Shown here piece after piece: positions 33,789 to 45,235 of a stretch of DNA of 64,000 nt; positions within the stretch are counted from its first letter, which is position 1, and the number at the start of each line of letters is the position of its first letter. The position numbers and the translations under genes were made by a program. The notes under the pieces are model-generated. The model was given only the letters and a program-made list of their open reading frames with translations, was not told the DNA's origin and searched no databases. Origin of the DNA: JACVRW01 sp963746825 (lineage in GTDB: Bacteria; Actinomycetota; Thermoleophilia; Solirubrobacterales; Thermoleophilaceae); the NCBI GenBank assembly GCA_963746825.1, contig CAVVCU010000008.1, positions 248,001-312,000 of the forward strand, written 5' to 3'.

Positions 33789-33940
33789 TGGTCTAGTGAT
33801 CGGGCCTCACCGCCGCCGCCTTGAGCCCACTTGTAGCGCTCGTAGCCCACACGTCACGCGGCGGCGGCCAAGCTGCTCCCCGTGCTCGACTCGCGTCTAC
33901 GAAAAGGGACAATAGTTCCCCCGATTGCAGCGAGAGTGGG

Positions 33941-34842
33941 GTGGACCACGCGATCGGCGCCGTGGCGCACCGCCAGCACGGGGTCATCAGCCGCGCCCAG
34001 CTCGCCGGGCTGGGGCTTGCACCGCGGACCACATCAAGTACCGGGTGCGAGTCGGCCGCCTGCTTCCCGTCTACCACTCGGTCTTCGCCGTCGGTCACCG
34101 CAGGCTGTCGAAGGAAGGCCATTGGATGGCGGCGGTGCTCGCCGGCGGTGCGCATGCGGCGCTCAGCCTACCGTAGCGCGACGGAGCTCTGGGGCCTGCG
34201 AAGCGGGCGGAGCGTGCCGGCCGACGTGACCGTCTCGACCTCGCGCCGGTCACGTGGCGCGTCGCGTTCCACCGGTCGCCGCTGCCGGCCGACGAGGTCA
34301 CCCTGCACGACGGCATCCGAGTGACCACCGTCCCCCGCACCCTCTTCGACTGCGCGACCATCCTCCGCCCGCGCCAGCTGGAGAGCGCCATGAACCAGGC
34401 CGAGCTGCAGCGCCTCCTCGACCACCTCTCGCTCCACGACCTCCTCATCCGCTACCCACGGCGCCCGGGGAACGCAACCATCCGCGCCCTACTCGCGGCA
34501 AGAGAAGCGCACAGAATGATCACCCGCAGCGAGCTCGAGGTGCAGTTCCTCGAGTTCCTCGACGAGCGCGGTCTGCCGTGCCCGGAGACCAACCAGTGGA
34601 TCGACGGTTTCGAGGTCGACTGCGTCTGGCGCGGGCAGCGCATCGCCGCCGAGCTCGACGGCCGCGCGTTCCACGACGCCCAGCAGGCCTTCGACAGCGA
34701 TCGGGCACGGGATCTGAGGCTGTCGGCCGCCGACTGGCACCCGATCCGCATCACCTCGCGCATGCTGCACCGCTCGCGCGACGATCTCGACCGCGATCTG
34801 CGGCGATTGCTGGGCGTTTCAGCGGCTACTCTGGCCCCATGA
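33941..34842 (+). CDS. DUF559/AbiEi-antitoxin-like protein, broken by several suspected insertions
   Basis: Segments of one ~290-residue protein lie in three frames. N-terminal winged-helix of AbiEi type (HRQHGVISRAQLAGLGLA; VRVGRLLPVYHSVFAVGHRR; MAAVLAGGAHAALS; SATELWGLRSG), then VHRSPLPADEVTLHDGIRVTTVPRTLFD, and a C-terminal DUF559 (Vsr-like endonuclease fold) domain with RSELEVQFLEFLDERGLP, FEVDCVWRGQRIAAELDGRAFHD and RDLRLSAADWHPIRIT, in frame to 34842. About five single-base insertions (two near 34020-34030, 34168, two near 34258-34275) would restore it. Common in this bacterial group as I recall. Could be a true pseudogene, but the one-sided indels favour sequence error. Confidence 0.7.
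34827..34838 (+). promoter_or_regulatory. -10 box of a leaderless dus transcript
   Basis: TACTCT (34827-34832) ends 6 nt before ATG 34839, within the last codons of the DUF559 gene; no Shine-Dalgarno. Confidence 0.5.
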
Positions 34843-35826
34843 AGCTCACCGATCCCTGGACGCTTGGTGGGATCACGCCTCGCCAACCGGGTCGTGCTGG
34901 CGCCCCTGGCCGGGATCGGCAACTGGTTCGTCCGCCTCCAGGCCAAGCGCTTCGGGGCCGGTCTCGTGGTGTCGGAGATGGTCTCGAGCTTCGGCCTCGC
35001 CTACGGCAACGAGCGCACGGTCAGGGAGTTCCTGCGCATCCATCCCGACGAGCACCCGGTAAGCATCCAGCTCTTCGGCCACGACCCGGCGATCATGCGC
35101 GAGGCGGCGGCGATGGCGGCGGCCTCGGGCGCCGACCTGATCGACCTCAACATGGGATGCCCGGTCAAGAAGGTGTGCAAGACGGGAGCGGGGGCGGCGC
35201 TGCTGGACGATCCCGCCAAGGCGATCGCCATCGCCGCCGCGGCGCGCGAGGGCAGCGGCCTGCCGGTGACCGTGAAGCTCCGCCCCGGGCGGACGCCCGG
35301 CGACCGGGCCGGCGTGGAGCTGGCGCGGCGCCTCGAGGCCGAGGCCGGGGTGGCCGGGATCGCCTTCCACCCGCGCGCCGCCTCCCAGCAGCATTCGGGC
35401 GGCCCGGACTACGCGCTGGCGCATGAGCTCTCCCAGGCCCTCGATATCCCGGTGATCCTCTCCGGAGGCCTCTCGGGCGACGAGGCCGTGCTGAGCGCCT
35501 ACGAGAGCAGCGGCGCGGCCGCCGTGATGCTCGCCCGCGGCTCCCTCGGCAACCCGTGGCGCTTCGGGCGGCTGGTCGGCGAGTACGACGGCGAGCCCAC
35601 CCGGGAGGAGATCACGGACGAGCTGAGGTGGGTGATCGACGCCGCCGAGGACCACCTGGGGACCGAGCGCGCCGGGCGCTACCTGCGCAAGTTCTACCCC
35701 TGGTACGCCGACACGATGGGCCTCACCAAACGCGCTCGCCAGCCGCTGGTGAGCGCTCCGAGCACGGCTCACGCGCGGGAGGCCCTGGCCGCCCTCGGTG
35801 CCCCTGCGTACCCGCTTGCGGCGTAG
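34839..35826 (+). CDS. dus: tRNA-dihydrouridine synthase, suspected 1-base insertion
   Basis: About 328 aa. ATG 34839 gives MKLTDPWTLGGIT; dropping one C near 34879 joins LANRVVLAPLAGIGNWFVR, the normal family start, to the rest. FMN-binding and catalytic features: DLIDLNMGCPVKKVCKTGAGAALL (catalytic Cys in GCPxxK), VTVKLRPG, GIAFHPRAASQQHSG, VILSGGLSGDEA and VMLARGSLGNPW. Reduces uridines in tRNA D-loops. Followed by greA with its own promoter. Confidence 0.92.
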
Positions 35827-35879
35827 GCGCTCGTTGCTACACTGCTCCGTCCCTCCGGGACGTAACGGAGGGTTTTTCT
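35816..35879 (+). promoter_or_regulatory. greA promoter and terminator-like leader hairpin
   Basis: TTGCGG (35816-35821) and TACACT (35838-35843) are 16 bp apart, giving a start near 35850. The ~30-nt leader is almost entirely one hairpin: CCCTCCG (35851-35857) pairs with CGGAGGG (35866-35872) around an 8-nt loop, followed at once by TTTTT (35873-35877) and then the ATG two bases later. This has the form of an intrinsic terminator, and the only SD-like sequence (GGAGGG) is locked in the stem. Suggests attenuation and/or translational control of greA. Confidence 0.7.
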
Positions 35880-36356
35880 ATGGCACGTGAAACCGTCCTC
35901 ACCCCTGAAGGCCTCGAAGACCTGAAGACCCGCATCGTTTACCTGCGTGGTGAGCGCCGACGCGAGGTGGCCGAGCGCATCAAGGAGGCTCGCGAGTTCG
36001 GGGACATCTCCGAGAACTCGGAGTACGACGACGCCAAGAACGAGCAGGCCATGCTCGAGAAGCAGATCTCGGACCTCGAGGAGAAGCTCGCCAACGCGCG
36101 GGTGATCGACGAGAAGGACGTCGACACCGACGTCGTGAGCATCGGCGCCACCGTGCACATGAAGGACCAGAAGACGGACAAGTCGACCAAGTTCAAGATC
36201 GTCGGCTCCGCGGAGGCCAACCCGTCCGAGCAGCGCCTCTCCAACGAGTCGCCCGTCGGACGCGCCCTGCTGGGACACAAGCGCGGCGAGACGGTGACCG
36301 TGCCGGTCCCTCGCGGTCCCGCCCGCAAGCTGAAGATCACCAAGATCGAGCGGTGA
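35880..36356 (+). CDS. greA: Transcription elongation factor GreA
   Basis: 158 aa. N-terminal coiled-coil (residues ~8-78) with the acidic tip FGDISENSEYDDAKNEQAMLE that enters the RNA polymerase secondary channel, then a C-terminal FKBP-like domain (VSIGATVHMKD ... SPVGRALLGHKRGETVTVPVP). Rescues backtracked RNA polymerase by stimulating transcript cleavage. ATG 35880 directly follows a terminator-like leader, which GreA itself could help or hinder RNA polymerase to pass. Confidence 0.97.
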   Translation: MARETVLTPEGLEDLKTRIVYLRGERRREVAERIKEAREFGDISENSEYDDAKNEQAMLEKQISDLEEKLANARVIDEKDVDTDVVSIGATVHMKDQKTDKSTKFKIVGSAEANPSEQRLSNESPVGRALLGHKRGETVTVPVPRGPARKLKITKIER

Positions 36357-36363
36357 TGCGCAG

Positions 36364-36383
36364 CCGGGGGCTCACGCCCCCGG
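36364..36383 (+). terminator. GC-rich hairpin after greA
   Basis: Perfect 8-bp stem CCGGGGGC (36364-36371) / GCCCCCGG (36376-36383) with loop TCAC, 7 bases after the greA stop. No U-tract. Confidence 0.6.
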
Positions 36384-36423
36384 ACCCCCGTTGATTCCTG
36401 GCCGGTCTGTAGCGTCTCCGCTC

Positions 36424-37818
36424 GTGATGGACGACCGCCGGGCCAAGCTCGAGCGCCTGCGCGAGCAGGGAATCGACCCCTTCCCGCACGAATTCGACGG
36501 CGTGGTCGCCGTCGAGGACGTTCACTCGGCGCACGACGGCCTCGAGGCGGGCGAGGAGACCGACAGCGCCTACCGGATAGCCGGCCGGCTGACCGGGCGC
36601 CGCGGCCACGGGGGCTCGGCCTTCCTCGACGTGGTCGACCGCTCGGGCAAGCTCCAGGTGCAGGCCAAGCGCGACGTGCTGGGAGAGGAGTCCTTCGAAA
36701 CCCTGACGGCGCTCGACCTCGGCGACCTGATCGGCGTGGACGGGACCGCGTTCAAGTCGCGCCGCGGCGAGCTCAGCCTGCGGGCCACCGGCTGGACCCT
36801 GCTGGCCAAGTCGCTGCGCGCGCCGCCCGACAAGTTCCACGGGCTGGAGGACGTCGAGACCCGCTACCGCCACCGCGAGGTCGACCTACTGGCCAACGAG
36901 GAGACCCGCGAGCTGTTCATCCTGCGCTCGAAGGTGGTGAGAGCGGTGCGCCGCTGGCTCGACGACCGGGGCTTCCTGGAGGTGGAGACGCCGGTGCTGC
37001 AGCCCCTCTACGGCGGGGCGCTCGCCCGGCCCTTCGTGACCCACCACAACGCGCTCGACCGGGACTTCTTCCTGCGCATCGCCGACGAGCTCTACCTCAA
37101 GCGCCTGATCGTCGGCGGGCTGGAGCGGGTCTACGAGATCGGCAAGGACTTCCGCAACGAGGGCATCTCGCACAAGCACAACCCCGAGTTCACGATGCTC
37201 GAGTGGTACGAGGCCTACGCGGACTACGAGGACATCGCCGCCCGGCTCGAGGAGCTGGTGGCCTACGTGGCCGGCGACGTCGGCTACGACGGCCCGATCG
37301 ACTTCTCGCCGCCCTGGAAGCGCCTGACCCTGCGGGAGGCGATCCGCGACAAGACGGGGGTCGACATCGCCCAGGGCGACGAGCTGCCCGGAGAGGGCAC
37401 CTGGGCCAAGCGGGTCGACGACCTGCTCTCCAAGCACGTGGAACCCGAGCTCCAGCACCCCACCTTCATCCTCGACTACCCGAAGGAGCTCTCGCCCTTC
37501 GCCAAGGACCACCGCTCCGAAGCGGGCCTGGTCGAGCGCTTCGAGTGCTTCGCCGCCGGCATGGAGTTCGCCAACGCCTTCACCGAGCTCAACGATCCCG
37601 ACGAGCAGCGCGCCCGCTTCGAGCAGCAGGCGCGCGACGAAGCCGCCGGCGACGACGAGACCCAGCCCTACGACGAGGACTTCGTGCGCGCGCTGGAGCA
37701 CGGGATGCCGCCCACCGGCGGCATCGGCATCGGCATCGACCGCCTGGTGATGATCCTGAGCGGCCGGCGCTCGATGCGCGAGGTCGTGCTCTTCCCGGCC
37801 ATGCGCGACCAGGGGTAG
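36424..37818 (+). CDS. lysS: Lysyl-tRNA synthetase, class II
   Basis: 464 aa. N-terminal OB-fold anticodon-binding domain (YRIAGRLTGRRGHGGSAFLDVVD), then class II motifs: motif 1 region LEVETPVLQPLYGGALARPF, motif 2 ERVYEIGKDFRNEGISHKHNPEFTMLEWYEAY (described, residues ~235-267), motif 3 PTGGIGIGIDRLVMIL. GTG 36424 or ATG 36427 (adjacent) are the likely starts; TAGCGT at 36410-36415 may be the -10. Confidence 0.96.
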   Translation: MMDDRRAKLERLREQGIDPFPHEFDGVVAVEDVHSAHDGLEAGEETDSAYRIAGRLTGRRGHGGSAFLDVVDRSGKLQVQAKRDVLGEESFETLTALDLGDLIGVDGTAFKSRRGELSLRATGWTLLAKSLRAPPDKFHGLEDVETRYRHREVDLLANEETRELFILRSKVVRAVRRWLDDRGFLEVETPVLQPLYGGALARPFVTHHNALDRDFFLRIADELYLKRLIVGGLERVYEIGKDFRNEGISHKHNPEFTMLEWYEAYADYEDIAARLEELVAYVAGDVGYDGPIDFSPPWKRLTLREAIRDKTGVDIAQGDELPGEGTWAKRVDDLLSKHVEPELQHPTFILDYPKELSPFAKDHRSEAGLVERFECFAAGMEFANAFTELNDPDEQRARFEQQARDEAAGDDETQPYDEDFVRALEHGMPPTGGIGIGIDRLVMILSGRRSMREVVLFPAMRDQG

Positions 37819-37823
37819 CCGGC

Positions 37824-38273
37824 CTAGCCGTCGACGGCCCTCTTCAGGGCCCTCTCCGCCGCGGTGATCTCCCGCCCGGTTCGGCTCAGATCCCTCACTG
37901 CGCGGTTCGCCTGCTGTGGATCGTCGGATTCCGCCGCGGTCGCCACCGATCGCAAATCGTCGACCCCTCTCTGCAGGGCGGCGAGCAGCGCGTCGAACTC
38001 CTCGGAGGCGTCCTCCGGCGGCTCGAGGGCGGCGAGGTCGGCGCGGGTCTGCTCGGCGGTGTCGGCGATCCGGTTGAAGTCCGCGGCGATCTCGGTGTTC
38101 GACTGGTCGCCCGTGGTGGCGGAGCCGATGTCGGTGTTGATCTTGCTGAGCCGGTTGACGGCGGCGTTGTAGTCCTCGCGGAATTCGTCGTCGTTGTCGG
38201 ACGCGCACCCGGCGGCGGGCAGCGCGAGCAGAAGGGAGACGCCTGCGATCGCTGCTTTGCGCCTTCGGTTCAT
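37824..38273 (-). CDS. Small helical lipoprotein
   Basis: 149 aa. Signal peptide with lipobox LPAAGC (residues ~18-23), then an acidic, Ala-rich, almost wholly helical domain with heptad-like spacing (ADFNRIADTAEQTRADLAALEPPEDASEEFDALL). Likely anchored to the outer face of the membrane. No enzyme motif; function unknown. Convergent with lysS and divergent from clpC. Confidence 0.8.
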   Translation of the reverse strand: MNRRRKAAIAGVSLLLALPAAGCASDNDDEFREDYNAAVNRLSKINTDIGSATTGDQSNTEIAADFNRIADTAEQTRADLAALEPPEDASEEFDALLAALQRGVDDLRSVATAAESDDPQQANRAVRDLSRTGREITAAERALKRAVDG

Positions 38274-38358
38274 TGGGCGGCACGAGGCTACTCAAAAACC
38301 TCCGTGCCAGCGGGATTTAGAGGTTGTTACAGGCGCAAAGTGCCGCGGAGGCCGATGT

Positions 38359-38480
38359 TAGACTCGATGTACGGGCCGGCGGAACCCGTGCCGCCTCTCA
38401 GACGATCGGCGTAAGTGCCGATCTAAAGGGAAGAAGACGGGATTCCCCGCCCCGCGTTCCCCGACAGATAGGCATTTGCA
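38359..38480 (+). promoter_or_regulatory. clpC promoter and long structured leader
   Basis: TAGACT (38359-38364) is a good -10, but the clpC GTG is ~115 nt downstream, giving an unusually long leader here. The leader contains a perfect hairpin GATCGGC (38404-38410) / GCCGATC (38417-38423) with loop GTAAGT. No clear HspR (HAIR) or CtsR box was seen. Confidence 0.5.
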
Positions 38481-41129
<2,649 letters not shown>

Positions 41130-41140
41130 AGAACCGGCCG

Positions 41141-41611
41141 CTACACGCTCAGCATCGACCCCTCGAGGGCGAGCAGGGCGCGCTTTCGGTCCAGGCCGCC
41201 TCCGTAGCCGGTGAGCGTGCCGTTCGCTCCGATGACCCGGTGGCAGGGGACGACGATCGCGATCGGGTTGCGGGCGTTCGCCGAGCCCACCGCTCGCGCG
41301 CGTCCCGGCCGTCCGATCTGCGCGGCGATCTCGCCGTAGCTGGCGGTGGTCCCGTACGGGATCTCCTGAAGGGCGCTCCAGACGGCTCGATCGAACGGCG
41401 GTCCCTCGAGACGAAGCGGGAAGTCGAAGCGGGTGCGAGCGCCCGAGAAGTACTCGTCGAGCTGTCGGTGCTCGGCCGAGAAGCGCTCATCGTCGAGCTG
41501 CCATGCGTCCGGGACGTCGTCGTCGCCGCCGAACTCCAGCCGCGTGAGAGCGTCCTCGTCGCCGGCGAGGAGGAGGGGACCGACCGGCGACTGGTGGGTG
41601 CTGAATCTCAT
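41141..41611 (-). CDS. ogt: Methylated-DNA-protein-cysteine methyltransferase
   Basis: 156 aa. Suicide repair protein for O6-alkylguanine. The active site IVVPCHRVIGANGTLTGYGGGLDRK is unmistakable (PCHR Cys), with VWSALQEIPYGTTASYGEIA before it. Starts at ATG 41611, two bases after the preceding gene's stop, so it is the last gene of the minus-strand series from amt. Confidence 0.95.
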   Translation of the reverse strand: MRFSTHQSPVGPLLLAGDEDALTRLEFGGDDDVPDAWQLDDERFSAEHRQLDEYFSGARTRFDFPLRLEGPPFDRAVWSALQEIPYGTTASYGEIAAQIGRPGRARAVGSANARNPIAIVVPCHRVIGANGTLTGYGGGLDRKRALLALEGSMLSV

Positions 41612-41613
41612 GC

Positions 41614-42498
41614 TCAGCCTCCCGGGCAGCGGTACGGCGCGGCGATACGGGCGACGAGCGCCTGGATGGGCGTCGCGCCGGGTCGCGGGCGATAGGTCAG
41701 CGGGAGGCGGCCGAGGTCGCCTTCGGCCTCCGGCTCTCCGGCGCTGAAGGCGCTCGCCGGCGTCGGTGGCGGGATCTTCGACGCGATCGGCGCTGGCCCC
41801 ACCGCTCACCTTCACAACCATCTCGAGCTCCGGCGGATCGATGCTGTCGCCGAGCGCGATCGCCCTGGACGCACGTATCGCCGCCGCCGGCCAGGCTGGT
41901 CGCGTCACGCACCGGAGCGTCGATCTCGTTCAGCAGCTCGCGCGTCGGCCCGCCGGGCTGATCGCCCTCGAGCGCCCGCCGCGCGGCCCGGGCTTCGCCG
42001 GCGAGCACGACCACGCCGTCCTCGCCGCCCACGGCGGCAAAGCCGCCCGGGCCCCCGGCGTCCTCGTTCACCAGCACGCCGTCGCGTGCTCTGTACCCCG
42101 CCCGTTCGAGGCGCGCGGCGATCTCATCGTCGAAGGGCTGGTCGGTGGCCAGAACCACCACGGTGTCGGGACCGGAGACCGGCGTGGTCGCCGCCTGGGT
42201 CACTCGGCTCTCGTCGATGGCCTCCATGAACGTGCGGTCGAAACGCACCAGGTAGGGAAACGCGCCGCCGGAGTAGGCGAACAGGCGGGCCTGGGCTTCG
42301 CCGCCGTCGCCCGGCGGCCGGATCGGGTCTGCATCCTCGGGCAGCCCGAGGCGCTCCTTGACCGCGGCCAGGTCGATCACGCTGAGCGCGCGGGCGTCGC
42401 CGGGCAGGCGGGACACGAGCTCCTCCCCGTTGTCGCCGCTCTCACCGCAGCCGGCGAGGGAGATGCCGATGGCGAGCGAGCGCGAAACGCCGGCGCAC
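41614..42498 (-). CDS. Lipoprotein of unknown function, broken by suspected insertions
   Basis: From GTG 42498 the reading VRRRFALA, after dropping one C near 42475, continues as AIGISLAGCGESGDNGEEL: a lipoprotein signal with lipobox LAGC. The next ~170 residues (LAAVKERLGLPEDADPIRPPG ... DTVVVLATDQPFDDEIAARLE) are intact. Further single-base breaks near 41890 and 41800 join ALGDSIDPPELEMVVKVS and DLGRLPLTYRPRPGATPIQAL, ending at 41614. About 294 aa in all. No family recognised. Confidence 0.6.
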
Positions 42499-42500
42499 GA

Positions 42501-42791
42501 TCAGCGCTGTTTGTCGATCTCGAGGACCTTGCCGGTGTTGGCGTCGATCTGCACCACCGAGAGCCGGCGGACCGTTCCCTCCGCGCTCCCCGGCACCGAC
42601 AGGTTCACGAACCAGTAGGGCTTTGAGTTGAGGCCCTGCCGCAGCAGCCTGACGTTCGTTCGCCGCGGCTCGAAGTCAACGGCGCGGGTGGCGGTGGCCA
42701 CCGCCTGTTGCTTGGTGATCCGGACCTGCGACTGCTGACAGCCGCGCGCCACGAAGAAGGCGAGCACCAGCACCCCGACGATCACGAGCAC
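42501..42791 (-). CDS. Membrane-anchored PepSY-like protein
   Basis: 96 aa. One N-terminal membrane helix (LVIVGVLVLAFFVA) and a single PepSY-like α/β domain: ITKQQAVATATRAV helix, then β-strands ending VVQIDANTGKVLEIDKQ. PepSY domains often restrain peptidases or sit in membrane regulators. GTG start at 42791; two bases before the lipoprotein gene, so probably the same operon. Confidence 0.7.
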   Translation of the reverse strand: MLVIVGVLVLAFFVARGCQQSQVRITKQQAVATATRAVDFEPRRTNVRLLRQGLNSKPYWFVNLSVPGSAEGTVRRLSVVQIDANTGKVLEIDKQR

Positions 42792-42825
42792 GCGCGGCCA
42801 CGTGGGCCGGACCGGTTGCGAGCGG

Positions 42826-42993
42826 CTAGAGAGTTGGACGGAACCCGTTCCCGATGTCCGTGAAGAGCACGATCACCAACACGATGATCATGCAGATGAT
42901 CGAGATCGCAAGCATTGCGGTCTCGAACGACTTCACGTGCGTCTGGAGCGGGGCGAAATCGATTTGACGCTTGCCGTTGCCGTTATCGATCAT
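42826..42993 (-). CDS. Tiny membrane protein B of the amt operon
   Basis: 55 aa: a polar N-terminus (MIDNGNGKRQIDFAPLQTHV), one strong membrane helix (AMLAISIICMIIVLVIVLF) and a short tail. Its ATG at 42993 overlaps the stop of small protein A by 4 bases. No known family; tight coupling behind an ammonium transporter suggests an accessory subunit. Confidence 0.7.
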   Translation of the reverse strand: MIDNGNGKRQIDFAPLQTHVKSFETAMLAISIICMIIVLVIVLFTDIGNGFRPTL

Positions 42994-43353
42994 GGCTCGG
43001 ATCCTCCCTGGTCCGGCTGAGATGCCGGCGGGTCTGTCGCCGGGCCTGCCTGCGACGGGTCCGGCCCGCGGGCCCTGAATCTCGCCACGTGGCCGACCAG
43101 CTGCCGGTTCTCGTAGACGACCCACGCCACCAGCACCGCCAGCGTGACCACGATCCCGAGCACGGTGAGGATGTAGTAGAGCGTGTCGGCCGCCGTCGCC
43201 CTCGTCGCCGTAGGTCGACCCGGGCCCGAAGGTCATGAAGCCCGTGCAGTCCTCGTAGTTGGCCTGGAGGATGAAGTCGGCGGAGTCGTCCGCGGGCTCG
43301 GCCGCCTCGTTCGATACGACGCATGACGGCGAGCTGTCGATTATCGCTGGCAT
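42990..43353 (-). CDS. Small membrane protein A of the amt operon, suspected 1-base insertion
   Basis: About 120 aa. Starts MPAIIDSSPSCVVSNEAAEPADDS; after FGPGSTYGDEGD the frame breaks, and removing one base near 43193 gives AADTLYYILTVLGIVVTLAVLVAWVVYENRQLVGHVARF, a clear membrane helix, then a Pro-rich tail ending at the TGA 42990-42992. It overlaps both neighbours. An acidic N-terminal region containing Cys residues would face outward or inward depending on topology. No family recognised. Confidence 0.65.
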
Positions 43354-43636
43354 GTCGCCTCCCTTCTCTTGGCCATGTGCTGTCGGGCTCTGCGCAGCTC
43401 GTCGCGGAGGATGTCGTCAGCCGCCGCAGGGGCGCCGTCGGGCTCGCGCAGGAAGCCGCCCGCCACCGCCTTCTCCTCGGGGAACGGATCCCGGCGCAGC
43501 TGCTCGATGCCCTCGAACTCGAGCTGGCGGTAGCGGCGCGCGCGCCGCGCGCAGCTTGATGTCCTCCTGCCTCAGGCGCCAGGACGAGAGCGGCCACGAG
43601 CACGAGCGGAAACACTATGGAGGCAATGCTCTCCAT
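43341..43636 (-). CDS. Small membrane-anchored coiled-coil protein C of the amt operon, suspected insertions
   Basis: About 97 aa. N-terminal membrane helix MESIASIVFPLVLVAALVL starts the base after the amt stop. Dropping single bases near 43580 and 43540 yields a charged helical tail (RLRQEDIKLRAARARRY, RQLEFEGIEQLRRDPFPEE, ADDILRDELRRARQHMAKRRE) ending TAA 43341-43343 inside the start of protein A. Unknown family; likely a cytoplasmic helical tail that could contact Amt or a PII-like partner (speculative). Confidence 0.6.
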
Positions 43637-45073
43637 CTACCTCACCACCTCCCGCTCGGCCTCGAGTAAGACCCGCTCCGAGGGAACCAGCGTGCCGTCG
43701 GGCTCGACGATCATCTCCCCGAGGCTCGCCGTCTCCGGCATGTAGAGGTCCTCGTCGTACTCGGACACGTCGAGGCCCTCGAGCTCGACCTCGGGCGGCA
43801 CGCGCAGGAGGTTCAGCTTCTTCAGGATGAACGAGGCCACCCATCCGGACAGGAAGCCCAGCGGCAGGAACGTGGCGATGCCGATCAGCTGGCCGCCGAT
43901 CGAGCTGTCGACGTTGTTGAGCCCGGTGGGATAGCCGGCGGCGAAGACGCCGACCCAGAACACGCCCAGGAAGCCCGAGAAGCCGTGAACGGCGACGGCG
44001 CCGACCACGTCGTCCACGCGCATGCGCTTCTCGATGAAGCCGCCCACCCAGACGGCCAGCACGGCGGTGGCTATCGCGAGCAGGTAGCCGAGCGTGGGCG
44101 CGTAGACATCCGCCCCCGCCGACACCCCGATCACGCCGGCGAGGCCACCGGACACGGTCCAGAACGGGTCGCCCGCGAGAGGCGAAGTAGCCCCCGGTGA
44201 AGCCCCCGGCAAAGCCCATGGTGATGATCATCGTGATCGAGCCGAGCGTGGTCGGGCTCAGATAGATGTTGGCCCAGCCGGGCGCGGAGGTGGACGAGAT
44301 CACGAGGCAGGCGCCGTAGAAGGCGTAGAAGCCGGTGAAGATCAGCATCAGCCCGAGCAGCGTCATGTGCAGGTTCTGCGGGCGGAACTGGCGCGCTAAG
44401 TCCTTCGCGCGTGTACTTGCCTATTCGCGGTCCCAGGTTGAAGAGCACGCCCAGCGTGAAGGCGCCGGCCACGCCGTGCACCACTCCGGAGGCGATCGAG
44501 TCGTGGAAGCCGAAGCGCAGCGTCAGCCAGCCGCCGGCGCTCCAGCCCCAGGCCGCGTCGAGGATCCAGACCGCCGATCCCGAGGATCGAGGCGAGGACG
44601 AGGTAGGCGGAGAGCCGCACTCGCTCCAGCAGCGCGCCCGACATGATCGAGGCCGTGGTCCAGGAGAACAGCAGGAAGGCCAGGAAGAAGATCAGGTTGA
44701 TGTTGTTGGCCAGGTTCGGCCCGAAGCTGTCGGACCAGGGGATGCCTCCCTGGCAGGCGAGCGCGGTGAAGTCCGCGCTGTTGGGGCCGATCGGCAGGCC
44801 GGGCTGGTTGCAGTTGTAGATCCACCAGCCCACGTAGTAGAAGGTCGGCGTGACGACCGCGATCGTCAGGATGTTCTTCATCGCGGTGGCCATCACGTTC
44901 TTGCGCCGGACGACACCCGCCTCGTAGGCCATGAAGCCCACGTGGATCAGCCACATGAGGACGACGGTGAAGAAGTAGAACTGCTCGCCGAGGATCGCCG
45001 CGTCGGTGACCTGGCCCTGGGCGCTGGCCGCGTCCTCGAGGTTCTCCACCTGCGCGAAGACGAAGTCGATCAT
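43637..45073 (-). CDS. amt: Ammonium transporter, broken by three suspected insertions
   Basis: About 478 aa, read from ATG 45073 behind GGAGGAAGG. Amt features in three frames: AYEAGVVRRKNVMATAMKN, FAFLLFSWTTASIMSGALLERVRL-type core, the pore His in HDSIASGVVHGVAGAFTLGV, GFAGGFTGGYFAS, and the second pore His in GAVAVHGFSGFLGVFWVGVFAAGY. Single-base breaks lie near 44580, 44400 and 44185. The long C-terminal tail (from FILKKLNLLRVPPEVELEGLD) is acidic and cytoplasmic, as in regulated Amt proteins. It is followed by three tiny membrane protein genes and is divergent from a PucR-type regulator. Confidence 0.9.
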
Positions 45074-45235
45074 GCCTTCCTCCATAGCCGGACGCGAGCG
45101 AGCGGACCGTATCCTCGCCAGCCACGTGCGTGCAATGTGAGTTCTTAACAGCGTTGGCACGCGACCTAGTGTGCGATCTGCTACATAGGGACGCCAACGG
45201 GCCGTGGCTACGATGCCGCAGGAAAGGAGGCTCGC
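45074..45235. promoter_or_regulatory. Divergent amt / GAF-PucR control region
   Basis: 162 bases. On the minus strand TACGGT near 45108-45113 could be the amt -10. On the plus strand TACGAT near 45208-45213 precedes AAAGGAGG, the ribosome site for the regulator GTG at 45236. No clear palindromic operator was found. Confidence 0.45.

Noticed and set aside
33941..34842. A clear-cut pseudogene or remnant of an abortive-infection island.
   Set aside because: All of its frame breaks are single-base insertions like those in essential genes nearby, and no AbiEii toxin or phage gene is adjacent.
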